Assembly (NCBI GenBank): GCA_037783545.1 | Contig: JBBELK010000034.1 | Location: 186,001-250,000, forward strand | DNA from: Henricia sp. BOLD:AAB3569 | Lineage: Eukaryota > Echinodermata > Asteroidea > Spinulosida > Echinasteridae | Reading direction: 5' to 3' | DNA: 64,000 bases | The notes under the pieces: generated by a model | Database searches by the model: none | What the model was told of the DNA's origin: nothing | What the model saw: the letters and a program-made list of their open reading frames with translations, nothing else | Part shown: positions 34,401 to 46,400 of the stretch, in pieces | How the letters are laid out: each line of letters begins with the position of its first letter | Numbering within the stretch: the first letter of the stretch is position 1 | Translations under genes and position numbers: made by a program

Positions 34401-37400
34401 CACAGAGACCCTCGTTTTCGATGACAATTTGAAATGCAAATGTGTCACAAAAGCCGCTGAATATGGGCAAAAATATAACCACATTGATCTTTTGTGCAAA
34501 TTTCCTCTGTAGATGGAGGACGCTTCTCTCCGTCGATGACATGGTCAAGAACATCGTTGCCACCTTGGAAAGTACAAAAGTTTTAGACTCCACCTACATT
34601 ATCTTCTCATCTGACAATGGATACCATTTAGGTGAGGTGTTGTTGAGTTATCCTGAAATGTTAAGCAAGTGCTATAGCCACACTTTGATATACAAGCCAA
34701 GAGATTTGAGCTTCTGAAAAGATGGTACAAGGTGGTTGGCGGTGAGCAGCCGCTCATGAGTTTCTGGTGGTGAGCTAGTGTACCGGAATACTTCCTAGAG
34801 AGTATACAGCCCAAACTGCCTATCTGGCAGTAGGCACTGAATGGCTAATCAAACACATTAACATTCACTACCCTCTCGGGCACTCATTTACTCCTGGGTG
34901 GAGAGAAGCAATGTGTGGGAAAGAGCCTGCTCATATGGCACACGCACATGTATCATGGGCAGACTACATGTACACTGGGATTTGAACCCACAATCTTTAA
35001 AACTAACTAAAGTCTTGAATACAATTCAATAGACCACCCTGCCGCCTCGGCACTCCAGATGTTGTGCAGAAAGTTGAGCATTTTTTATTAGAAATGTCAC
35101 AGCTAAATTTGCACATCCCGTTCATTTTCAATGATTTGAAATTATAAATAAAGAAATGCAATGAAATTTTTTTTATTTGAAATGTCACAGCTAAATTTGC
35201 ACATCCCGTTCATTTTCAATGATTTGAAATTATAAATAAAGAAATGCAATGAACTTGTGGATAACAAGGCACTGATCGACTATTCACTTTGGAATCGCTT
35301 TTAAGACTGTTTCGCTTCAGTGATTTTGTCCTTGTCCAAGTGGACATGTTTGAACAAAGTAACCCCCACAGCAATGGAATGTGACATTTCCTGTTTCTGT
35401 GAGAATCCTGTACATGTAGTTAAAGGTTCCCAAAAAACCTGATTAAACTTGCATGGGATGAGCTGACCTCTGGAGCCGCGCATCTTAAAAACACCTCTAG
35501 AATTGCAGGTTTTAGGGAGCACTTCAAGCACAGTGGCGCACCCTGCCTCGGCGGCTCCTCCGTTGATGCAGTCAGCATTTGTACACGCTACGGATCGATA
35601 AAAATAAGCTATATTTATCTTTCAGTCAGAAAGTATTTGCATATATATTTTAATTTCATTTGTGTGAAATTCAGGTCAGTTTTCACTTCCAATGGACAAA
35701 CGTCAGCTGTACGAGTTTGATATTAGGGTGCCACTGCTGATCAGAGGCCCCAAAATAAAGGCAGGCTCCACCACGGACTATCCCGCATTAAATATTGACA
35801 TCCTGCCGACGATAGTACAGTTAGCCGGTGACCCTGTACCACAAGATGTCGATGGTGTGTCACTGGTTCCCTACCTGGTAAGCTGTTTAACCCTCCGACT
35901 TCTACCGCACGTAAAATTGCACGGGTACTCAAAGGGGAAACTCCGCAAGTGCTGTACCCTGGGGCATTTCTCTGTCAGGCCATTGGTTGCAAACAACTGT
36001 TCCCAGACAGCAAGCATACATGTACGTCGCCCCGACATTGGATCAACGTCGCTAATTGACGAAGAAACGTTGGACCAACGTTAGTAATTTTGCACTTCTG
36101 AATTACGTTGGCCCAACGTTGTTTGTAAGTTGGCGTTAACATTGGACAAACATCATATCGCTCAATGTCTGACCTTATTTCTTATGTTCGAGTACAATAA
36201 TGAATGTGGCTTGGCTTGAGGCCCAGATTTCCCAGGGTCGGCCTGACTAGTGAATGAGCTCAGCATAAAAGCTGACTATACAAGTTCCAAGGGGTTGTTC
36301 AGTTGAGGATTACATTAAGTATCAGTGAAATTAGTCGGAGGTGTTTTAGTAATTAAAACAATTATAAAAATGTTCCTTCTGAAAGCACATCTTTTAGTGC
36401 AGATAGAGCAAAGCAAGTGCATCCAACTGAAGCTTGGACGTGACACGTGACATCTATTGCTTAACTTTACAAACATTTGGTTTTGTTTTTCATATCCAGA
36501 GGACGAGCCATGGTAGAGCCATTGATTTACCATTTTAAAACAAAACTAAATAATTTGAAGTGAATTTGAATTTGTATTTCTGGGAACGCCCTAAATTGGA
36601 AAATCAATAACTCTACATGTATCCTTAGGCAAACCAACCAAAATAGACAATGTGGAGTCCTTTTTTGAGGTTTTAGTGTGAACGCTTTAATAGTGATTAA
36701 GATTACAATTTAATAGGCAAACTTCAAAATCTTTACCTTTTGCCGTCTGTTTTCTGTACTAACAGTACTAGCCTTTTTGAAGTATGGCGGACACAACAGA
36801 CCTTTATCACGGTGCGGCCATCTTCCCTTTTCCCCTATTAAAATGAACGTAACCAAAGCGAGGCTTGCCGAAATAAAATAGTTTGGCCCTGTGTTAAAAA
36901 AAAGTTGCACGCGGTTGCGATCAATAAAACGCTCAGCGCGGACATTGATTCTCTCAAAACAACAACGGAAGACTGCACGCGCTATCGCGCAGACACGCAC
37001 ACGCACTGATCATGCCCGACACGTACACGTACTATGCAGTGGGGAACAAGACAAAGATGGACGCACCGTGATAAAGGTCTATAGGAGGGCGCACTTTGAA
37101 GTGGGTATAAAATTGAATAAAATGCAATATAACTGCGTTTTTCACTTTACCCTTATTTATTTTATTTAAAATTCTGTCTCTGTATTATAATTGCAACATG
37201 TAAATCATGTTTTTTGAAAAAAATACAATTGTTAAAAAAATTCATACCCAAATAAAATTGCGCCCTCCCTTTTGTTCTGCCATACTTCTAAAAGGCTAAT
37301 TGCTATTAGTGCAGACAACAAAACAACACTTGAGATATTTGTGTAAATACAACAAATACATGCCGATTGTGTGTGATTGAAACTAACATGGTTTTAATCT

Positions 37401-40400
37401 GTTTTTCCCAGATACCGAATACAACAAATGAAATACAAGTGAAGCGAGATGTCCTGATATCACACAGTGGAGAGTATCGACCGAAGGGAGTCAAGGGCTG
37501 CCCTCACACGGATTTCCTAGCTGTAAGTTTGGCAGTTTGCCTTTTTTTATGATTGTGTGTTGTGACCCTCAAGGACAAAACCAGTCACATGGGTCAATTT
37601 TGGAAAAATCAAGGTTTTTAAAAAATAGCTCTCCTGAAAGGGAATTCTGAACTAAATTTTGATACCATACACGATGGGGATCACTGTTTGTCTTGTGATG
37701 GCGACCAATTGGTGTGATGCATTTTTTTATGTTTCCGAAAATGTTTGTTGTGAAATTTACATGTGCTGTATTCTCATTAAAAGCAAGTTTTGAAGCATTC
37801 ATGGTAGGATTTATTTAAAAAGAAAACAACACTGGACTGAGATTAAAATATGTGACCCGCTCTGCATTAAGTTGTGCTTAACAAATCGAAGATTCGATTA
37901 TACATCGAATATTCAAACAGTATTTTACCGAATCGAATATCCAGTATGTGCTTTTCACTCCAAACCAAACATGTCAATCAGTTTAAGAAAAGTTGAAAAT
38001 CTCTTTTCCATCGCCGAAACAGTCGCTTCGAGGACATTTGCATCCAACTTTGAGTCCAGTGTACAGAATACAACACATTAAACACAGGGTCTATGGTTAG
38101 AGCCGACGATAATTTTTGCAAAAACTCTTTGGACTAGAGACCATTATGCCAGTTACAACATAGTATGTAGTTTGAACCAAGATTAATTTTTGCAAAAACT
38201 GAATGGGCGAGAAAATTTCACGCATCAAATATCAAATATTCGATCGAAAATAAAACAAAATTTTTGAATAGTAAATTATTTGTAAATGCTCAGGCCTACT
38301 CTGCATTAAAGCCCCTTAACACTTTGAACACTAAATGTCACATTTGTGACTTCCCCGTGAACAAGGAATAACACGATGAGTCACTATTGTGACTAGGTCG
38401 AGTTTTCAAGACCGTAAGAAGAAATCTGCAGTAAATCCATGCTCATTATAGTACAAAAACACAATGGAAATTCCAGGTGAAACACAGACATTCCAGGCAG
38501 TACTGGGCACCGCCAGCAATTTCCATTGTGTTTTTGTATTTTAACTAGCATGGATCTGCTGCATATTTCTTCTTATGGTTGCGAAAACTCGACCTACATT
38601 GGTAGCCTGCATGACTTAAGGGCCTTTTTTGCAGATCGGGTCACTTACAGACATTTTTCTAGCTTTTTACGATCAAATGTGAAATCCCTGTAATTTTTGA
38701 GACATAAATTGCATTAGTGGCTGTATCTAAAAATACGGCTTTGTGACTTCCGACTAGTTTTGTGCTGGAGGGTTACATTTTGGTCTTTATAATATGCACA
38801 ACACCACAACCCCTTCACCGTCTTTATGTTTTTTTGCACTCGAGTGATTTGGTTGCGTGTTTATTTAGCATTTGTTTTGCTTTGGAACTCAAATGTTAAA
38901 AGGCTCCAGCAATTGCACGCAGTTTCCTAATTTCGCATGAAGGGGAGTGGCTTCCCCATGGTGACTATGGATGTAAAAATGCTGACTTCTGTGCTGTGAG
39001 TAAGAATGATTTTTAACAGCATATCCTCTTCAAAGATTTACATAATTGCAGCACACAGTCATATTCTGCTACGTGTCCAAAAAATAAAATGCCCTACTTT
39101 GATCTTAAATAACTGTCATTTTGCAATGGATTTAAAGCAAAAATTCAGAACATGTATAAACAAGGCCCCGACAATTTTTGTTGAGTGAGTTCCATCAGTT
39201 TTGTCCGAGAGGGTGAGATTTAAAAGCATACGAAAAAAACAAGCCCTAAAGTTCAGAATTTGCCACTTTCGACTTAGCATCCTCCATTGTCGAGGACATT
39301 TTCTATGTCTGAGGTCCCTTTGCACCTCTTGATGAGTTGCACCAAACAATAGAGATGGTTTGCCATATTACATTGGGGGTGATCCTGCATTTCTTCAGAA
39401 GCTTTCGGTTGCAACACGCACATTCCACTATCGTTTCTAGCAATGTATTGACATTGAAGGAGGCCAAGTCGAAAGTGGAAAATTCTGAAATTTTGGCTTT
39501 TAAATCTTACCCTCTTGAAACTCGCTTAATAAAAGTTGTCAAACCTTGTTTACATGATGTTAAAGTTTGGTTTAAATCCGTTGGAAAATGACAGTTATTT
39601 AAGATCAAAAGTAAGACGTGGGTTTTTTGGGGGCACATGTAGTCCATGTCATTGCAGTTTTAAAGATACAGACTCGTCAGCAATGCGCGCGCGCCAAATT
39701 TGTACTACGAAATACGCAGCTCCATGCCTTTGCTATGGAGCTGCGTATTTCGTGGCACGAATTTGGCGCAGGCGCATTGCTGACGAGCCTGTGCCTTTAA
39801 CATATTCTCACTTACATTAAACAAAATATTGCATTTGTACTTCTCAGTTGCACACTCATACAACATGGAGAGAAGCGAAGGGTTGGGGTCTTGGGAAAAC
39901 CTTATGAGCCTATACACCAATCCGGTAACTAAGGTCTCCTTCCCTGTACATCCGCCATAGCTGGGTGCTTCCACTGACTGAACTGTTTGTTTACTTCGAA
40001 CAAGTTGCGCATCTTTGTAGGGTTGTGTACGCGATTGCGTGCACGCGGAGGGGGCGCGTTCATGCATGTAATGGATGAGCGCTTTTTCGTTCTAACAGCA
40101 ACACAAAATGCACAGCCCATGCACTGGACGCTCCCCAGCTACATGTATGGCGGACATATGGGGAAGCTAGGAGACCTTGGTTACCGGATTGGTTTATACA
40201 CCAATCCGGTAACTGAGGTCTCATTCCGGTACATCCACCATAGCTTGGGGTGCTTCCACTGAATGAACTGTATGTTTTTGCTGTTGCTGAAGCTGCATTT
40301 GTTTACTTCGAACAAGTTGTGCGTCTTTATAGGGTTGTGTGTACGCAAAGGCGGGCGTGTCGCGTGTACGCAAAGGCGGGCGCGTTGCGTGCACGCAAAG

Positions 40401-43400
40401 GAGGCGCGTTCATGCATGTAATGGATGAGCGCTTTTCGTACTAACAGCAACACAAAACGCACAGCCCATGCACTGGACGCCCCCCAGCTACATGTATGGC
40501 GGATATACAGGGAAGGAGACCTTAGTTACCGGATTGGTCTATAGCTTGGATGGAAAGTAAGAGGGCCCTAGCAGCAACCAATATGATTAATACATTTCTG
40601 ACATTCACGTTCAGCCATATTGTTATTTGCATCGGTCTCTTGCAAAGGACAAACTCATAAAATTTCATCTCTGATGATCAGGGCAGTTTTCACAAAGATA
40701 AGATCTGACATTAGTACTTGTGATAACAACCAACCTGTGTGTAAGTCAACTCAGTACTTCATCTACGTTCCGAGTAAACAATGGAAAATACTGTCCATGC
40801 TTTTAACAAATTTTTGCGAAGCAACCATCCAATTTAAGCTGGTTTCGTGGTTATATTGCACGAACAACATAGCCATAATACATGTACCATGATAGTCAGG
40901 GGCCTAGTTTCTTTCGCGTGAGAGTACCCTTGTAAACAAAAATACATATATATATAAATTTTGTATTAAAAAAATTTATTCCAGGTGGAATCATTGCGTT
41001 GGACAATTCAAATCACCTTATCTTCCATTTGAATTTATTTTTTTGGTCAAAAGGTTAAATAAAATGGTGGGACATGAATATCCCTATCCTGTGGTTACAC
41101 TATTATTCTTGAGCAAATTGATTGTGGCCCCTCCAGAATTTTCATGACGTGACGCCATGGAAGAATTGTGTCCATCTTTATTTTGCAGTACTATAAAATA
41201 AATTATTCATTCATCAGACATGCATTTCTCAGTAACCATCAACCAATATGACTGCATAGTCAAATCGACATAAATCTATTTAAGTTTTGGTGATAGAAAC
41301 AAGAGCATTTTTTTCTGACTCCCCATGTACAACTTACTAGACATTCAGCTTTACAACTCATCCGGAGGATGCGAGCACCTTGCTTAAAAGCACAAATGTG
41401 ACCTGTCACCCACAAAATGAGCTGAAAGTCGTAATTTTCAAAAAACAGAAAAAGAACTTTCCAATGGTATTTAACAACGTAAAGTAAAACTATCCCCAAT
41501 GCAACACAGCTTGGAGAAGTGGTAGTGTTCAAACAAATCTTACAGATCTTCAAACAAAATTTCTAACGAGGGTCAGTCACGAAGGAAGCTATCGTAAAAA
41601 TTGTTCTGAAAATTATGTTTTTAATTGTCCGATGACGCTAACAATTTGGAATCAAACAGAATAAGAGTTACTCTTTCCAAATATTACAAAACCCTAAAAT
41701 TGACCTCTACATCAAATTTTGACTTTGAACCGTTGTTCTAGAAAATATCGGAGTGCGACTTTACGCTCATTTTGTTGTGACAGGTAACAAATATCTGGAG
41801 TGGTGTCGAATCTACAACCAAGTTTAATTCAAATCTCTCAGCCAAGTTACCCAACATTACAATAGTGAGGCATATCACACATCAATGCTTTTGTTAACTA
41901 TTTCTCACTGCTTTGCTTTATTTTCCATTGACCATCCTTCCACCCCCACACCTAACCCATCAGACTTGCTACCCTAGCTGCGTCTGTGAGGACAGCAAGA
42001 ACAACTCATTTTCCTGCCTTCGCTCCATCCAGCCCAAAGGTAGCACCATGTACTGTGATTTCAGCGATACGGAGGTACTTGAGTGAAGGTTGTTGTACTG
42101 ACTGGAAATATCCAGTGATCTTATGATGTTGGGCAGGTACATTTCCACCCTGTGGTGCACTGAAACAATATAAGTCTGTTTTCAATACTGGAGAGACTTT
42201 TCACCAGGATCATATCTCTGTGCAATGCCAGTTATCCTCTCTCAAAACAAAAGAAATATCTTAAGACAGATCTAAGGAGATAACTTAAGCAATAAATAGT
42301 GCAACAACATACCTTTCTGAAAACCCTGTGTACAAATTTCCTATTTAACGTATGTAACATACATGTAGGACACATACTTTGTGACATTTTTTGGTGTCCT
42401 TGTTACATACGGTATATTGGAAATTTGCACACAGGGCTTTCAGGAAGGTATGTTGTGGCACTATTCGTTGCAGTTCTTTACCTGAAGTTATCTACTTAGA
42501 TCTATCTTAAGATATTTCTTTTGTTTTGAGAGAAGATGAATGACATTGTAAAGAGATATAATTCTGGAGGAAAAAGTCTCTCCAGTATTGAAAACAGACT
42601 CGTATCTACATTGTATAGTTTCGCTCACACTAAATGTCTGACTGAAACAAAATTACATGGGAGTGTGAACAGTTCGTTCATTTTTCCAGAAATGATACTC
42701 TAGTACAGTGCAACATTTTCCATGGGCCTAAAGAAAACTGATACATGTCTTCAGGATTTAAAGCAATTTCGAGGAATTTTTTTTATTTCAATTAATCAAC
42801 AACAGCGGAATGACCACCACTTACAGGGATTAAATTGGTTAAAAGAAAGAAAAAGATGTATAATTCCTTTGTCATTGCTGTCGGCTTCTGGAGAAACTTT
42901 GACTGATGTATCTGCACAACTTGACCGCTGGCCGGAGCACTACAGCTCTCTGTATGCTAGCGACGCTGCAGTGAACCCTGATGCTTTAACATCTCTGCCA
43001 CAACTTTTCATCCTGCATGAGCTCGATAGCGATATCACCATGGGAGAAGTCAAACATGCCATCAGTGGGCTAAAAAGCAACAAATCCCCTGGGGCAGACG
43101 GCATCCCTCCAGAAGTTCTAAAATGTGGTGGTGCTGCTCTAACGACCAAGCTCTTCAATGTCTTATCAGCTTTGTTGGTGCTCTCACCGTCTTCCACAAG
43201 ACCTCAAAGACGCATACATAATCACCCTCCACAAAAACAAAGGTAACCGCTAAGATTGTAACAATTTCAGAGGGATCTCTCTGCTGAGCGTTGCCGGTAA
43301 GGTCTTTGCCCCGTATACAAGACTGAGAGCCAGTGTGGATTTCGTTCAACCCTCTCTACGGTCGACATGGTATTTCTCTCTGAGACGGCTACAGGAGAAG

Positions 43401-46400
43401 TGTGTTGAGCAACAGCGTCCGCTCTTTGTAGTCTTTATCGACTTGACGGAGGCTTAATTTGTCAGCCGTTCCGGCCTGTTTGCCATTTTGAAGTGCCTGG
43501 GTTGCCCATTTGTCCATCCTTTTGGGAATCCATGATGACATGCAAGCCAAAGACTCCAAATCTGGAAAGTTCCCGATCCACTGCGGTGTCAAACAGGGCT
43601 GCGTGCTCCCTCACACACTTTGGAATCTTCTTTTCAGCTCTCCTCCATCGTGCTTTTCCTGACCCCTCAGGAATTCTGCTCCATACTTGTAGCTCAGGGA
43701 AGCTCCAACCTCTCTTGTCTCCATGCCAGGACTAAAGTAAGACGTGTCCTCATTCGTGAGCTCTTGTATGCTGATGATGCTGGTATAGTTGCCCACAGTA
43801 AAACTAACCCCAACTTCTGTGCAATTCCTTTGCCTGCTCGGAGTTTGGCTTGAAGATCAGCCTCGGCAAGACAGTTGCTCTATCACAGGGCTCTCCAACC
43901 ATCTCCATCAACGGATCAACTCTGAACGTGGTTGATAAATTGTCATACCTCGGCTCCACCATCTCCGACACCAATTTTCTCGAGGCTGATCTTGACTCGT
44001 GCATTGGCAAGGCTGCAACCACATTCAGCCGACTCCGCCAATGCGTTTGGAGCAACAGAAACCTCTTCATGATCATGAAATTGAAGATCCGCGTTCACAC
44101 AGCCTGCGTGCTAAGCATCCTGCTGTATTGCAGAGAGTCTGGACCACATACCGCCGCCAAGAGCGCTGTCTCACTCTTTCCATTTGTGCTGCCTATGTTC
44201 CATTCTGGCGCGACCACGTCACAAATGGTTCGATCCTGCAGCTCATGGGGGTGTCTGATATGTATACTCTGCTGAGTAAACGGCGTCTCCGATGGGCTGG
44301 CCACTTGCACAGACAGGACAATGGCTGAATCCCGAAGTACACCCTCTATGGCGAGCTTGCTGATGCCTCTTGACCTCGCAGCCGACCTACACTGCATTTC
44401 AAGGATGTCCAGAAACGTGACCTCGTCGCTTTCGGGATACCAAATGCTACCTGGGAGTCTACTGCCAGCAACCATTCTCACTGGCGCTCAACTGTCTACA
44501 ACGGTTGCTCTACCTCAACCCAACTGTACATAGATGACTGTGACAGGCGCCGTCTCCATCGTCGCTCACGACTGGATGGGCCAGGATAAAACTGAACCGC
44601 AAAAGAAACGTCACTTTTTCAAATGTTGATAAAAGCTCAACAGAAATGTCCTTTCTTTGTCATTTTGAGTGTGCTTAATTTGACAACATGTTGTACCATT
44701 ACACTGAAAGTTCACCCAAATGCCCAGCTGAATGTTATTTTCAAAATAAAGCTTCCATTATCCAGATTCAAGCGACGTTTCTTTTGCGGTTCAGTATATC
44801 TTTGCAATAATAGAGCATGATTACCATTTCAAAAATGCTTTAAATAGTACCCGAGACCCGGATACCACGTGAATTTCTATGTACTGCCCGGAATTTTTGT
44901 TGATTTTGTATTTTAATGAGTCTGGATCAGCCAATGATTTCTAGTTATGCTCACAAAAAGTCGACCCAATCTGTACGTGCGACGTCAGATTCATTTTCAT
45001 ACAGTGGATGACATACCCAAAAGTACATGCATGTAAGTAGCAGTTGAATCAAATATGAACATACATGTAGGTTCATGCAGTAGTATGTTCTGTGATCAGT
45101 GCTTGTGTGGAATGTGGAAATGTTCCTATGTCAAAGGTCACTGGGATTTCCAGTTGGTGTGCTGGTGTTCCTTTCCCACATTTGTGAGCATTTTATCCAC
45201 GCCATCTTCATAAACTTTGACACACTTGTGGGAGAGAAACCTGGCTGTGTTCTACATGTATTTGCTTCTTCTTTCTTTATGGCAAGGACAAAACAAAGTC
45301 ACAGAATGGACAATTAGAAATACATAGGGCATGATAAACTACATTTGTACCATTGCCAGACAGTCTATGCTACCGTTAGTCTGGTTTGGTACTCAAACGT
45401 TGACATAAAAGTAAAACAAGGATCCAAACAATTTTCAGTCATTTTAAGGTATTTTCCGGATATACAAACCAATCTTTACAAAAGATGCATGGTCTAAAAT
45501 GCCATGAAGAAAAGAGGAAGCAAATTTTGTATTGAAATTTGTTACCATTGTTGTGGTTTGTTTTCCTTTTTTTATACGGATGCCCCAAATACAGCAATGT
45601 TCGCCAGATTGTGTGTGTGAGGATAGCAGAAACAACACTTACGGCTGTGTGCAGCAAATAACCACAAAGTCCAGCTATGTTTATTGCCATTTTAAAGACA
45701 GTGAGGTACCTATGGAATTACAATTTTGGATTAGGCAGATTTTTCTGCTAAACAGCTTTATGAAATTGGCCCCTGTTCTTGACACAGGTAATTCGTTCTT
45801 GTGTCCGAATGACTATAGAGAACAGCACCCTGGAACACGGAATAGGATCACACATCAGGATTACACAAACACTAAAAAAAAAAAATGCACAATATCTGAA
45901 AAGCAACTCGCACAAGATAGTGCAAAATGAAATCTTGATCATTGGTATGTTTTTCAAAACGTAGACAGTAAACTGTTCAGATTTGGGTTTCAGACTAGCA
46001 ATATAATTAAATCAGTGTACCTTTTTTTTCACACCAACCGTGTGGAGTGTGATCCAAAACTGGTAAACACTGGATAAAAATGTCTTAAATTAATCAAAAT
46101 AATACCTCGATCTGTAAAGAAATATTTTACAATCATATTGCCTCGACCTGTAGTTAGCGAGTTAATGACCAAACCAGGGTGTTGTTTTCCCCAGGTACTG
46201 TACTATGTATGTATAATATTTCTTGCATTCACTGTTTCAAGACCACCGGTGGGCTCCATATTACATTGTTGAATGTATTTCAACTTTGATGGAAAAATGT
46301 ATGCATTGTTTGACAGGCTTTCCAGGAATATTACGATTTGACAAAAGACCCCCATCAGCTGACGAATGCCATCAAGTCCGTTTCCCATACACAGCTGGCA

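Noticed and set aside
43850-44481. Open frames of 109-141 codons as possible host genes
   Set aside because: They are in-frame remnants of the degenerate reverse transcriptase and its C-terminal region.
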